From the NCBI GenBank assembly GCA_910589055.1, contig CAJURN010000002.1, positions 198,444 through 262,443 on the forward strand: 64,000 nucleotides of DNA, given 5' to 3'. Positions within the stretch are counted from its first letter, which is position 1. Every line of letters starts with the position of its first letter. Origin of the DNA: an uncultured Muribaculaceae bacterium (GTDB taxonomy: Bacteria > Bacteroidota > Bacteroidia > Bacteroidales > Muribaculaceae). The notes beneath the pieces are model-generated. The model had not been told where the DNA came from. It saw only the letters and a list, made by a program, of their open reading frames with translations, and did no database searches. Made by a program: the position numbers and the translations under genes. Below, piece by piece: positions 1 to 9,341 of the stretch.

Positions 1-1455
1 TCTTATCCGCGCAAGATGAAGGTGCGCTTCTCGGTGTCGCTCATCAATCCCACAACGGGTAAGGCCGAGGTGAAACACGCATATCTGAATATGGTGCAGG
101 TGGAACGCATCGAGAATCCCAAGGCCGTGTGGCGAAATACAACAAGCGATGACTTCCATGTTATTCTGACTACACGCCCGGGCGAGTACAGCGGCGATTT
201 CGCCAAGGTTATCTCTCGGGGAAAGTGGTGCGCCGAAGTGTATTCTGGTGATAATATCGTAACTCTCACCACCACACCTGAGGGTAGCGGCACCAACAAG
301 ACCCAACATAAGCAGATGCGTATCGAGGGTGAAGGCGAGCATCCGGTCGATTTTTTCATCAATTTCAATGGAAGCCCCGGCTTTGCAATCGTGCGTGTGC
401 GTTACAACAACTACACCTGCGAGCATGATATTTTCGTGCGCAAGAGCGACGGCACGAGATACTCCGATGTCCAAATGGTTCCCGGCGGAGGCGAATGGTC
501 GTCGTATAACGTCCTGCGTTTCAACGGCAAGACACCCGTGCTTACCGACTCCCCGCTCGAGCAGGGGTCTTTCTTCCGCCGGGGCAGCTACACCGCTATC
601 CGTGAGACAAATGATACACGTAAAGGCTTCGGCCCTGGAGAGAAGCCGGGAACGTCCACTTTCCAATGTTTCGCTCCGGGCGCATCCGAGAGTAATTCCA
701 ATATAACATGGGGAAACCTTGCCGCCTCGAAGACCGAGAAACTCACCGGAGCGGCTCTCAACACTCAGATTGCCGACTGGCCCATTGAGGGTGGCTCGCA
801 TATTGCCACTATCGAGGATTTCTATGAATTGTGTGCTCCCGACGACAATCAGACCGGCGAGTTCCATATCAACAAAGCCTACGGCATTATATATGGCGAC
901 GGAGCTACTGAAACACAGTTGACCGAGGCCATGGCTACCGGTTATTCAAGAGAAGAAGGCAAGACTTCTTTAAAGGGTATGCGCGGTGTGATTGTGTACA
1001 ACTCCGACGACTCCCACCACATTTTCCTGCCCATAGGCATGACGGGATTCGGACGCCGCAAGGCAAATTCGGGTTGGCTCAAGGAAGGTGACGGCGTGCT
1101 CCGTTACGCTACCCGTTATGAACCTAATACCACAGCGAATATGGCTTATACGCCGCTGTTCTACGACCTATATCTGCGTCCGGGAGCAATCTACTGGTGC
1201 CAGAAGCGCCGCACCTTGGATGTGATTACACATAAGGATGCATCCGGAAATGTCGTTTACCGAAAGAATGAGGATGGTTCATGGTCGCTTGATGCCAATG
1301 GTAAAAAGCAAGCCGTGACTTATACCAACATCCGTCAGTCATCGTCTTTCGACATCAACTATTACTCGATGGGTTTCGAGGGCTTTGAGAACAACTCGGC
1401 ATTATCAGCCGATGGCTCGGACAGCGATGCCTGCTTTATCCGCACGGTAAAATAG
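1..1455 (+). CDS. Partial surface-type protein (3' end only)
   Basis: The reading frame is open to the left edge of the window, so this is the C-terminal part (at least 484 residues) of a larger protein; the first ATG at base 16 is probably internal. I recognise no enzyme motif. The N-terminal visible part is beta-rich and resembles the immunoglobulin-like repeats of Bacteroidales surface lipoproteins. The last 200 residues include a stretch around 'FLPIGMTGFGRR' and end in 'DACFIRTVK', which recalls the C-terminal module of FISUMP-type and fimbrillin-associated proteins. That resemblance is weak. No type IX sorting domain is seen at the end. It converges on the exonuclease III gene with only 4 bases between the stop codons. 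Likely an exported surface protein; function unknown. Confidence 0.6.
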   Translation, partial: SYPRKMKVRFSVSLINPTTGKAEVKHAYLNMVQVERIENPKAVWRNTTSDDFHVILTTRPGEYSGDFAKVISRGKWCAEVYSGDNIVTLTTTPEGSGTNKTQHKQMRIEGEGEHPVDFFINFNGSPGFAIVRVRYNNYTCEHDIFVRKSDGTRYSDVQMVPGGGEWSSYNVLRFNGKTPVLTDSPLEQGSFFRRGSYTAIRETNDTRKGFGPGEKPGTSTFQCFAPGASESNSNITWGNLAASKTEKLTGAALNTQIADWPIEGGSHIATIEDFYELCAPDDNQTGEFHINKAYGIIYGDGATETQLTEAMATGYSREEGKTSLKGMRGVIVYNSDDSHHIFLPIGMTGFGRRKANSGWLKEGDGVLRYATRYEPNTTANMAYTPLFYDLYLRPGAIYWCQKRRTLDVITHKDASGNVVYRKNEDGSWSLDANGKKQAVTYTNIRQSSSFDINYYSMGFEGFENNSALSADGSDSDACFIRTVK

Positions 1456-1459
1456 AGCC

Positions 1460-2224
1460 TTACTCGCTGTCGCGCAGGGTAATTTCCACGGGGCAGTGGT
1501 CGGAACCGGTGATGTCGGCATGGATGCGTGCTCCTTCGAGCCGTGGCAGAAGGCGCTCCGACACTATGAAGTAGTCGATACGCCAACCCACGTTCTTCTC
1601 GCGAGCGCGTCCGCGGTAGCTCCACCAGCTGTATGCGCCTGTAAGGTCGGGATTGAGGTGTCGGAAAGTGTCGACAAACCCTGATTCGAGCAGGCGGGTC
1701 ATGCACGAGCGCTCTTCGTCGGTGAAGCCGGGGTTACGGCGGTTGCTCTTGGGATTGGCAAGGTCGATTTCCTGATGCGCCACATTGAGGTCGCCGCAGA
1801 TAATCACGGGTTTTTCCTTGTCGAGGGCTTTCACAAACTCCAGAAACTCATTTTCCCAATCCATGCGGTAGTCAAGGCGTGCGAGCTCGGATTGCGAGTT
1901 GGGAGTGTACACATCCACAAGGAAGAAATCATCGTATTCCAAGGCTACCACGCGGCCTTCGTGGTCGTGGCGGTCGACGCCGATTGCGTGGCGCACCGAG
2001 ACAGGGCGGTGGCGAGTGTAGACAGCCGTGCCGGAATAGCCTTTGCGGTCGGCGTAGCTGAAATATGATTCGTAGCCTTCGAAATCGAGGTCAATCTGAC
2101 CCTGCTGGAGTTTTGTCTCCTGCAGGCAGAAGAAGTCGGCATCGAGGTTTTTGAAAATATCGTTGAAGCCTTTGCCGCATATCGCGCGCAGGCCGTTTAC
2201 GTTCCAGGATATGAATTTTTTCAT
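1460..2224 (-). CDS. xth: Exodeoxyribonuclease III (AP endonuclease family)
   Basis: A 254-residue protein of the exonuclease III/AP endonuclease family, which cuts DNA 5' to abasic sites and removes 3' blocking groups in base excision repair in the cytoplasm. The family motifs appear in order: the N-terminal 'SWNVNGLRA', the metal-binding Glu in 'LQETKL', 'YTPNS', the catalytic 'GDLNVAH' Asp/Asn, 'WRIDYF', and the C-terminal 'GSDHCPV' Asp-His pair. The length is normal for ExoA/Xth. The start is the ATG at 2224 because the protein begins directly with the conserved first beta strand (MKKFISWN). It lies downstream of the barrel/GLPGLI pair with a 32-base gap holding a short tandem repeat, so it may be transcribed with them. 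Confidence 0.95.
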   Translation of the reverse strand: MKKFISWNVNGLRAICGKGFNDIFKNLDADFFCLQETKLQQGQIDLDFEGYESYFSYADRKGYSGTAVYTRHRPVSVRHAIGVDRHDHEGRVVALEYDDFFLVDVYTPNSQSELARLDYRMDWENEFLEFVKALDKEKPVIICGDLNVAHQEIDLANPKSNRRNPGFTDEERSCMTRLLESGFVDTFRHLNPDLTGAYSWWSYRGRAREKNVGWRIDYFIVSERLLPRLEGARIHADITGSDHCPVEITLRDSE

Positions 2225-2230
2225 TGTTTT

Positions 2231-2266
2231 AATGGGTCTAATAGGTCTAATGGGTCTTATAGGGTG
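2231..2266. repeat. 9-bp tandem repeat (AATGGGTCT type)
   Basis: Three units (AATGGGTCT, AATAGGTCT, AATGGGTCT) followed by a degenerate fourth (TATAGGGTG) fill the gap between exonuclease III and the upstream barrel gene. The last unit covers the barrel gene's stop codon at 2257-2259. No hairpin or promoter box is obvious inside it. Confidence 0.6.
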
Positions 2267-4851
2267 TAGGCTACTGAGAGGGTGAATGTGCGGGGGCGGA
2301 GGTCGTAGGAGAAAGTGTGGGTGTCGAGTCCGTTGTAGGTCGTATAGTAGTATCGACGCATGTTCAGCAGATTGTCAGCCTTTAGGGTGAATGTGAGGTG
2401 GCGCATGCGGTAGCGTGCCCCGAGGTCGAACATCGCCACATTCTTCCGTGTGTCGGAGCTGATGCTGCGGCGCATAAACTCTCCCTCTGCAAAAACGCTG
2501 AGCCTGTCGATGGGGTTCACGGTCAGTTTCAGATTATGGCTCATGACGTCGAAGGCGTCTCGCACGTCAAGATAGCGGTTGGTGGTCTTTGAGAAGTTTC
2601 CACGGTAGCTTATTTCCATGAGCTTGACGGGCGTAAGGCTGAAGTTGGGCGAAATGCTGTATGAGTTGCCCCGGTACTTCACTATTTCCGATTGCTGCAT
2701 CGTCTCGCCGTTGGAGAGCGAGTAAGTGGCCGACACGGTGAATTTTCCTTTTATTGAGGGAATCTGTTTTGTTATGGAGGCGTTGGCCGAGACACCGCGG
2801 GTGCTGTTGTCGCGGGCAACCCCTGCGGCTGCAATCTCCGAGTCCGATACGTCCTGCGATGGCAGTACGTTGGTGTGTACGTCGTTGTACGATACTACGG
2901 CGTTGGCCCACCAGTATTCCAACGGCAACTTGTACTGGAAGTTGAGATTGGAAGAGAAGTTGCGGCTGCGTGCCTGGATGCCCGATGACACGCGGCTTGT
3001 GCGGTAGGAGGTCATCACGGGTGCGGTCATAAGCTCCATAGCGTCGCCGGTGCTATGGTTGAGGCGCGCTCCGAGCGTGATGTTGGCGTGCACGTTGAAC
3101 ACGTATTTGAACCTGAGCGAGGGATTGAAGTACAACTTGTCGAAGTCGGTTTTCGCACCTGTGGCACGGTTGCGCGCATGGAGCATGTTGAGAGCCGTGT
3201 GTAGGTCGGCGTACGCTTCATAGCGTCCGTTGCGGGATGTGTATTGCCAGTCCGGTACAATGCCCACGGTGCCGGAATGGCCGATGATGCGGTTTTCCGC
3301 GTCAGGATTTTCGTCAATGGTGCTTGAAGCGCTTGTGCGGAAGTACTTGCCCTCGGCATGGAATGAGTAGCGGGAGGCGCCGGTGGTGTACGATGTCCCG
3401 GCCTCGGCATTTACTGCGAGCACATCGCCGTCAAGGCTCTGGCGGATACTGCCTGCGCCATCGGAGTCGCTTACTGTAAGGCGCAGTGTCGGCGCGGTGT
3501 TATATGATGCTCCGGCGTTGAAATTCCATGTGAGCCGGTCTCTCTTCAGACGCCAGGAGATTTCGTCGGCCACGGCTATTGTGTGTTTTTCCATAAGCTG
3601 GTCGATGCGCCGTTGATCGGACAGGGTTAGGAAGTCGTTACGAAGAAATTCAGCCTTGGCCGTAAGGTCGTTTCTGAAATAACGCGTGTCGCTGTTGTGG
3701 GTGTAGTTCAGGTCGAGCGAAGGCTTGTGTGTGCGGCTGCGCGGCGAATTGTTTTCGTTGAACACCACCTCGCGGTCGCCTGCGAAGTAGGAGCTGGTTT
3801 CGGAATAGCCGTAGGATGCGTCGGTGTAGCCGTATGATGCCGATGCTTTCAGCGACGACACGTCGCCGGATTTCTTCATTGCATTGACATTCACGAGATA
3901 GTCGGTCGGATTGATGTAGCGCGACGATTTCAGCGGGGGAGTACTTCCGCTGAGCGAGCCGAGATATTCGGCGGCCGGGTTGGATGGAGTGCGGCGGTAA
4001 TAGACGATGTGGTCGGTGAGCAGCCCGGATGCGAATTCCGAAATGTTGCCGGCTTTGACCGTGAGCATGGTCTGGAACGTGGGCGTGAACATCATGCCCG
4101 TGCCTGAAATCATGCCAAGAAGGTGGTCGGAATAGCCTGCGGCGGCTTCGGATGTGCCGGTGGGCTTGAACTTGACATCGCGTTTGAGTTTGATGTTCAG
4201 GGCCACCTGGTCGCTCTGTGTTCCTTTGTCGACGCGTGCGTCATGGTGGCGGTCGATAATTTCGACATTTGTCACATAATCGGCCGGGAGCGTGCGTGTG
4301 GCAAGGTTGTACTTGCCGCCGAGCATATCCATGCCCTCGATGTAGAACCTGCTGATGGCTCGACCCTGATAGCTTATTTTGCCGGAACTCTCAACTTCCA
4401 CTCCGGGGAGCTTTTTCAGGCCGTCCTCAAGGGTTATGTCGTTCTTGCCTATGAAAGATGCAAGATTGTAGGAAAGAGTGTCGCCCTGTTCCCGGATAGC
4501 GGCCGCGGCCACGGTGACCTCGCGCAGCCCAATCGCATCGGGCTTCAGCACCACGTCGTGCCGTGCGGAACGGCATGGCAGTGTTGCCGTGCATTTCTCG
4601 TAGCCCATACACTGCACTGTCACGTCCATGGAATCGCGGTCGCTTTCCGGAATATTTATTTTAAGGGCGTATTTCCCGGCATCGACTGCGGTAGTGAAGG
4701 CTTTGATACGGCCTGAGACATAGACCCGTACAATCGCACCGTCAAGCTCTTCGCCATTCTTGGCTCTGATGTGGCCCGACAGGTTTATCTGTGCCGCGGC
4801 GGATGCTGTGGCAAGCAGAAGTACGGTCAATGTAGCTATCGCAGTCTTCAT
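2257..4851 (-). CDS. TonB-receptor-like outer-membrane beta-barrel protein
   Basis: An 864-residue protein with a signal peptide (about 1-20, ending 'ATASAAAQ'), then a carboxypeptidase-regulatory-like beta-sandwich (about 21-105). Next is a plug-like segment (about 110-205, with 'GLREVTV' and 'LEDGLKKLPGVEV'), then a long beta-barrel with alternating aromatic strands ending in 'TLSVAYTL'. This is the layout of the TonB-receptor-like barrels of Bacteroidetes. No clear SusD partner is present. Its upstream neighbour is a GLPGLI protein whose stop lies 5 bases from this start, and GLPGLI genes are often paired with this barrel type. The pair probably forms an outer-membrane/periplasmic unit, with unknown substrate. 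A TonB box is not obvious, so active TonB coupling is not shown. Confidence 0.85.
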   Translation of the reverse strand: MKTAIATLTVLLLATASAAAQINLSGHIRAKNGEELDGAIVRVYVSGRIKAFTTAVDAGKYALKINIPESDRDSMDVTVQCMGYEKCTATLPCRSARHDVVLKPDAIGLREVTVAAAAIREQGDTLSYNLASFIGKNDITLEDGLKKLPGVEVESSGKISYQGRAISRFYIEGMDMLGGKYNLATRTLPADYVTNVEIIDRHHDARVDKGTQSDQVALNIKLKRDVKFKPTGTSEAAAGYSDHLLGMISGTGMMFTPTFQTMLTVKAGNISEFASGLLTDHIVYYRRTPSNPAAEYLGSLSGSTPPLKSSRYINPTDYLVNVNAMKKSGDVSSLKASASYGYTDASYGYSETSSYFAGDREVVFNENNSPRSRTHKPSLDLNYTHNSDTRYFRNDLTAKAEFLRNDFLTLSDQRRIDQLMEKHTIAVADEISWRLKRDRLTWNFNAGASYNTAPTLRLTVSDSDGAGSIRQSLDGDVLAVNAEAGTSYTTGASRYSFHAEGKYFRTSASSTIDENPDAENRIIGHSGTVGIVPDWQYTSRNGRYEAYADLHTALNMLHARNRATGAKTDFDKLYFNPSLRFKYVFNVHANITLGARLNHSTGDAMELMTAPVMTSYRTSRVSSGIQARSRNFSSNLNFQYKLPLEYWWANAVVSYNDVHTNVLPSQDVSDSEIAAAGVARDNSTRGVSANASITKQIPSIKGKFTVSATYSLSNGETMQQSEIVKYRGNSYSISPNFSLTPVKLMEISYRGNFSKTTNRYLDVRDAFDVMSHNLKLTVNPIDRLSVFAEGEFMRRSISSDTRKNVAMFDLGARYRMRHLTFTLKADNLLNMRRYYYTTYNGLDTHTFSYDLRPRTFTLSVAYTL

Positions 4852-4856
4852 GGAAT

Positions 4857-5750
4857 TTATTTGAGCTCGACAGGAGTGTAGCCGTTTTCCCGTCGTGGCA
4901 TGGGTACGCCATTGATTATCATGCTTCCTCCGGCACCAACTGTAATGTCGGTGATGGATTCTGGCATGATGGATTCCATGGGATTCTTCTCGAATTCGTT
5001 TTTCATCTTCACGAATTTATCGCGCGAAGTCTTTTGAGTCTGTATATTGGGCTTGTTGAGGATCGGGTCGGCATCGGCGCGTCGGAATGATTTGGCTGTC
5101 ATTGTGTGCACGCCTTCCGTATCTGCCACTTTAAGAATAAGCCCGGGCAGACCTGAAAATTTCCAGGGGCCGAACATTGAGGGTATCTCTTCGGCAAACC
5201 ATGCCTGCCAGTCACGTCCTCCATAGGAGCAGGTAGCCAAAGTGCAGAGGTAGCCGCACACGGTGGCCGTGTCCGATTGGATTGTCCAGTCAAAAGGCGC
5301 GAGGTCTTCGGTGTACTGGAGATATGATGGAGTAACGATGTCGGTGTATGTTATTTTCCCCGCAGGATAGTTCTGAAGCACTTCGCCTGTGAAGCTCACC
5401 TTGGCGCGATTGATTGACTCCTCCATACCTTGCGGCGCGCCGGTGGCAGCCACGGAGTCGATATGGAAAGCGGCATAGTCAATGAATTTCGCCATCGAGG
5501 GAGAAATCTGGAGAATCATGTCGGCAGATTCTGTGAACTCAACATCTTTTGATGTTTTGGAGTGGATGGTATAGTCGTAGATACATTCGTAGTCGGCTTT
5601 GCCGAGTACGTCGTAGGCGATTTTTTCTTTTGGAAGTGAAGCGACAGGCTTACTTGAAACACTTGTAACTTTGACATCCTGGGCATAGCCGGACGCGAAT
5701 GTGACACATGCGAGTGCCAGAGCAGGGAGCAAACTTGGGAATTTTTTCAT
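4857..5750 (-). CDS. GLPGLI family protein
   Basis: A 297-residue exported protein with a signal peptide (about 1-23, 'LACVTFASGYAQ') and the diagnostic motif 'SGLPGLIL' near residue 200, preceded by 'WFAEEIPSMFGPWKF'. The family is named for this motif, is common in Bacteroidetes, and has no established biochemical role. A recurring Cys pair ('VCGYLCTLATCSY') precedes the motif. It is the first gene of a two-gene unit with the downstream barrel (5-base gap), suggesting a periplasmic or outer-membrane accessory. A good promoter lies at 5814-5844, giving a leader of about 55 bases. Confidence 0.9.
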   Translation of the reverse strand: MKKFPSLLPALALACVTFASGYAQDVKVTSVSSKPVASLPKEKIAYDVLGKADYECIYDYTIHSKTSKDVEFTESADMILQISPSMAKFIDYAAFHIDSVAATGAPQGMEESINRAKVSFTGEVLQNYPAGKITYTDIVTPSYLQYTEDLAPFDWTIQSDTATVCGYLCTLATCSYGGRDWQAWFAEEIPSMFGPWKFSGLPGLILKVADTEGVHTMTAKSFRRADADPILNKPNIQTQKTSRDKFVKMKNEFEKNPMESIMPESITDITVGAGGSMIINGVPMPRRENGYTPVELK

Positions 5751-5813
5751 GGGGCTTTTAAGAGAGTGTTTAAAATGAATGTTAACCGCGTAGGCAAGTT
5801 AACGATGACTCTG

Positions 5814-5844
5814 CAAAGCTATCACTAAAAATTTAGTTACACAA
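5814..5844 (-). promoter_or_regulatory. Promoter of the GLPGLI-barrel unit
   Basis: On the minus strand, TTG, a 20-base spacer and TAGCTTTG match the Bacteroidetes sigma-ABfr pattern (TTTG-N19/20-TANNTTTG). It sits about 63 bases ahead of the GLPGLI start codon. Confidence 0.7.
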
Positions 5845-5922
5845 GCCCGCTCCCATGAAATTAATAAATTTTAAATCTAATTAGCCATTTGCAATCGCCC
5901 CTCGGATTACGTCCCTGCGATT

Positions 5923-6669
5923 TTACATCTGGCGGTTGGGGCGCCAGGTGATGCATGCGCCGACGGTGCGGGTGCCGTCGCGTACAATCTCGCATTGGCT
6001 CCGGCGGTCGCAGGTGTGGATGCGGAGTTTCACTTTTTCCCCGAAATAACATTCGTGGTGGAAACATATCTCAAGGCGTGCGATGAGGTTGTTGTCGAAG
6101 TGGTCGAGACTCCAGTGGTTGAGAATCAGGTCGAGGTAACGCACGGTGTTGACGTGGCGGTTGAAGTCGATGTCGCAGTAGCGGAAGGTGTAATATTCTT
6201 CAGATGAGCAGTCGGGGAGCTTCTGAAGGCGTCCTACCTTGCATATAGGACATTCCTGCTCGCCGATGGGGAAGGCGTCGCGCTCGAATTCGGTCAGGTC
6301 GGCCACGGTGCGGCTCTGCATGTTTATCGCCACCCACATCGACCGCATGTGTCCTATTACTTCGCCGTTTCCGTCGGTCATCACGAAGTTACGTTCGCTG
6401 AAGTGTTTGTTGTAGGTCTCAATCCATGTGGTGAGGGTGTATGTCTCGTTGATGATGGGGTAGCGCACCATCTCGATTGCGAGACGGCTGAGAACCCAGC
6501 CGATGTTTTTCTGTATCAGGGCATCGTAGCCGATTCCGAGGTCGTTGGCATGTTCGGTAGCCACTTCAATGACGCGCTGGGCGATTAAAGTGATGGGCAT
6601 GCGTCCGCAGGCATTGCTTTCACCGGCGGTAAGGAAAAATGTATGGCTGTATTCGGGTTCTCTTTTCAT
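5923..6669 (-). CDS. Acyl-ACP thioesterase
   Basis: A 248-residue double hot-dog protein of the bacterial/plant acyl-ACP thioesterase family. It releases free fatty acids from acyl carrier protein in the cytoplasm. Supporting features are the N-terminal 'FFLTAGESNACGRMP', the first-domain helix, 'WVLSRLAIEMVRYP', the strand with 'LTTWIETYNKHFSERNFVM', and the second hot-dog domain with 'YCDIDFNRHVNTVRYLDLIL', whose Asn-His motif is typical of FatA-like enzymes. The length suits the bacterial members (about 245-250). It is preceded by MltG on the same strand with a 46-base gap. Substrate chain length cannot be told from sequence alone. Confidence 0.92.
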   Translation of the reverse strand: MKREPEYSHTFFLTAGESNACGRMPITLIAQRVIEVATEHANDLGIGYDALIQKNIGWVLSRLAIEMVRYPIINETYTLTTWIETYNKHFSERNFVMTDGNGEVIGHMRSMWVAINMQSRTVADLTEFERDAFPIGEQECPICKVGRLQKLPDCSSEEYYTFRYCDIDFNRHVNTVRYLDLILNHWSLDHFDNNLIARLEICFHHECYFGEKVKLRIHTCDRRSQCEIVRDGTRTVGACITWRPNRQM

Positions 6670-6715
6670 AATGTAAACATTCTTTAATGAAGTAACACGT
6701 GCGGTCGGCTTTGGT

Positions 6716-7729
6716 TCATTTGATTCCGCGCTTGTTTAGCTCGGATTGGTAGCGGGCGGCGTTGCGTCGGTGGTCGGCGAATGTGCGGGCGAAGTCGTGA
6801 TAGCCTGAGAAGTCGGACTTTGCGCACATATAAAGGAAGTCATGCTGCGGGGCATCCAGCACCCCCTCGAGAGTTGTGCGGTCGGGGATGCGGATCGGGC
6901 CCGGGGGCAGACCTTTGTTAATGTAGGTGTTGTAAGGCGATGCAGTTTTAAGGTGCTTTCCTGTTATGCGGCGAAGGGAGAAGTCGCCAACAGCGAATTT
7001 CACCGTCGGGTCGGCTTGCAGCGGCATGCCTGTGGCAAGGCGGTTGAGATACAGGCGCGCGACTTTGGGGCGTTCATCTGCTTTAGCGGTTTCTTCCTCT
7101 ACGATTGAGGCCACGGTTGCGACTCCAACGGGTGTGAGGCCGAGACTGCGGGCTTTGGCACGCCGTTCGTCGTTCCAGAAGTTGTTGCGTACGTCAACGA
7201 GCTTGCGAACGGTCTTGATGGCGCTGTCGGTCCAGTACACTTCGTAGGTGTCGGGCAGGAAAGCCGCGGGATATTGCGCCGGTTTGAAGTTGAACTCCGG
7301 AAGCATTGAGTCGCAGGCTGCGGTGAAGTCGCCGGGAGAGAACTCCATTTTGGCCGACAGGCGTTCGGCCAGGGCATCGAGAGTGCGCACGTTGTTGAAC
7401 GTGAGCCGCACTGGTGTCTGCCGCCCGTAGCGGATGGCGCGGCTAAGGCGCAGAGCCGTGGTGCCGGGGGCGACAGCGTAGGAGCCGTGAGCTTCATCCG
7501 GTGTTCCGCCTTGCCATTTCCAAAGGCGGTCGACGGACCGGGCGAAGTCGGCCCCGAGCGATGCAGTAAGGCTGTCGGCCACCGCCTCGCGTGTGCTTCC
7601 GGCAGGGATGTTGACGCGGACTGTTGTTTCGCCGTCGTATCTGTCGAATACCAGTGACGCAAGGTATAAGCCTGCGCCGAAGATGATGGCGACAAGTGCG
7701 GCCAGGCATATCAGGAGTTTCTTTTTCAT
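6716..7729 (-). CDS. mltG: Endolytic peptidoglycan transglycosylase MltG
   Basis: A 337-residue inner-membrane protein with one N-terminal transmembrane helix (about 5-27), a LysM-like region and the YceG/MltG catalytic domain. MltG cuts nascent glycan strands and so limits peptidoglycan chain length. The signature is clear: 'VASIVEEETAK' with the catalytic Glu near residue 210, 'VARLYLNRLATGMPLQADPTV', 'SPYNTYINKGLPPGPI' and the final 'DFLYMCAKSDFSGYHDFARTF'. The length is normal. It lies downstream of gpmI; a strong GC-rich hairpin between them may reduce read-through. Confidence 0.95.
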   Translation of the reverse strand: MKKKLLICLAALVAIIFGAGLYLASLVFDRYDGETTVRVNIPAGSTREAVADSLTASLGADFARSVDRLWKWQGGTPDEAHGSYAVAPGTTALRLSRAIRYGRQTPVRLTFNNVRTLDALAERLSAKMEFSPGDFTAACDSMLPEFNFKPAQYPAAFLPDTYEVYWTDSAIKTVRKLVDVRNNFWNDERRAKARSLGLTPVGVATVASIVEEETAKADERPKVARLYLNRLATGMPLQADPTVKFAVGDFSLRRITGKHLKTASPYNTYINKGLPPGPIRIPDRTTLEGVLDAPQHDFLYMCAKSDFSGYHDFARTFADHRRNAARYQSELNKRGIK

Positions 7730-7744
7730 AAGAATGTTATGAAA

Positions 7745-7774
7745 GGGGCGCGGATCAAAGCCGACCCGCGCCCC
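7745..7774 (-). terminator. GC-rich hairpin between gpmI and mltG
   Basis: A perfect 9-bp stem (GGGGCGCGG/CCGCGCCCC) with a 12-base loop directly follows gpmI. On the minus strand it is followed only by TTTC, so it may be a weak or partial terminator or an mRNA 3'-end stabiliser. Confidence 0.55.
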
Positions 7775-7800
7775 CGGACAGATAAATTATATACGGAGTT

Positions 7801-9312
7801 TTAGTCCGTGATAAGGTCTTTGCCGGTCATCTCCGCAGGCTGGGCAACTCCGAGGATGTGGAGGATGGAGGGAGCCACGTCGGCAAGAATACCGTTTTCG
7901 ACTTTCGCGTTCTTGTCGTTGCTTACATAAACGAAGGGAACGGGATTGAGCGAGTGGGCGGTGTTGGGAGTGCCGTCGGGGTTCTCGGCGTAGTCGGCAT
8001 TGCCGTGGTCGGCGATGATGATTGTGCCGTAGCCGTTGGCCTTTGCGGCTTCAACGGTGTCGTGGAGGCAGTTGTCAAGAGTTTCGACTGCCTTTTCGAT
8101 GGCAGAGTAGATGCCGGTGTGGCCCACCATGTCGCCGTTGGCGTAGTTAACGACAATGAAGTCGTACTTTTCGGAGTTGATGGCCTCGACGAGTTTGTCC
8201 TTTACCTCGTAGGCGCTCATTTCGGGCTTGAGGTCGTAAGTTGCAACCTTGGGAGAGGGCACGAGTGTGCGTTCCTCGCCTGCGAAGGGAGCCTCGCGGC
8301 CGCCGTTGAAGAAGAATGTCACGTGGGCATACTTTTCAGTTTCGGCGATGTGGAGCTGCTTGAGACCTTTTTCCGAGAGATATTCGGCCAGGGTGTTGCG
8401 TACGTCTTCCTTGTCGAAGAGGATGTGCACGCCCTTGAACGATGAATCGTAGGGGGTCATGCAGTAGTACTGCAGGCCGGGAACTACGTGCATACCCTGC
8501 TCGGGCATGTCGTTCTGAGTGAGCACCTCGGTGATTTCCTTGGCGCGGTCGTTGCGGTAGTTGAAGAAAATCACGCAGTCGTCGGCCTTGATTGTACCGT
8601 CGACGGTGGAGTTGTTGATAGGCTTGATGAATTCGTCGGTAACGTCGTTGTCGTAGCTTTCCTGCATAGCCTTGAGCATGTCGGTGGCCTGTTCGCCTTC
8701 GCCGTTTACGAGAAGGTCGTAGGCAACTTTCACGCGTTCCCAACGGCGGTCGCGGTCCATTGCGTAGAAGCGGCCGATGATTGAGGCAATCACGCCTGCC
8801 GACTTGTCGCAGTGTTCCTGTACCTGGCGGATGAATCCGAGGCCGCTGCGGGGGTCGGTGTCACGACCGTCCATGAAGCAGTGGAGATACACCTTTTCGA
8901 GTCCGTAGTGCTTTGCGATGTCGCACAGCGCGAAAAGGTGGTCGAGCGAGGAGTGCACGCCGCCGGTTGATGTCAGACCCATGAAGTGCATAGCTTTGCC
9001 GGTGCGGGCGCAGTATTCGAAAGCGTTTTTGATTTCGGGGTTTTCGAGGATGCTGCCGGTGCTGATGGCCTTGTTGATTTTTACAAGGTCCTGATATACG
9101 ACGCGTCCTGCGCCGATGTTGAGGTGACCTACCTCGGAGTTGCCCATCTGTCCGTCGGGCAGACCTACGAATTCACCGCTGGCCTGGAGTTCCGAGTGGG
9201 GATAGTTCTTGATGAGTGAGTCCCAATAGGGAGTGGGAGTGGAGTAGATGGCATTTGCGTGGTTGTGCTTGCCAAGTCCCCATCCGTCGAGGATGATAAG
9301 AAGTGCTTTCAT
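7801..9312 (-). CDS. gpmI: 2,3-bisphosphoglycerate-independent phosphoglycerate mutase
   Basis: A 503-residue glycolytic and gluconeogenic enzyme that interconverts 3- and 2-phosphoglycerate using two manganese ions and a phosphoserine. Visible motifs are the N-terminal metal site 'LIILDGWG', the nucleophile Ser in 'GQMGNSEVGHLNIGAG' near residue 62, 'FMDGRDTDPRSG', 'GRFYAMDRDRRWERV', 'FFNYRNDRA', 'FFFNGGREAPFAGEER', and the second metal site 'IIIADHGNADYAENPDG' followed by 'TAHSLNPVPFV'. All key residues appear intact and the length is standard. It is flanked upstream by a small membrane protein gene with a 29-base gap. Confidence 0.98.
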   Translation of the reverse strand: MKALLIILDGWGLGKHNHANAIYSTPTPYWDSLIKNYPHSELQASGEFVGLPDGQMGNSEVGHLNIGAGRVVYQDLVKINKAISTGSILENPEIKNAFEYCARTGKAMHFMGLTSTGGVHSSLDHLFALCDIAKHYGLEKVYLHCFMDGRDTDPRSGLGFIRQVQEHCDKSAGVIASIIGRFYAMDRDRRWERVKVAYDLLVNGEGEQATDMLKAMQESYDNDVTDEFIKPINNSTVDGTIKADDCVIFFNYRNDRAKEITEVLTQNDMPEQGMHVVPGLQYYCMTPYDSSFKGVHILFDKEDVRNTLAEYLSEKGLKQLHIAETEKYAHVTFFFNGGREAPFAGEERTLVPSPKVATYDLKPEMSAYEVKDKLVEAINSEKYDFIVVNYANGDMVGHTGIYSAIEKAVETLDNCLHDTVEAAKANGYGTIIIADHGNADYAENPDGTPNTAHSLNPVPFVYVSNDKNAKVENGILADVAPSILHILGVAQPAEMTGKDLITD

Positions 9313-9341
9313 ATTGTTGTGAAGTTTTATGTTTTGTTTTA

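Noticed and set aside
1..1455. Type IX secretion cargo in the first gene
   Set aside because: The end 'DACFIRTVK' lacks the conserved sorting-domain strands and closing motif.
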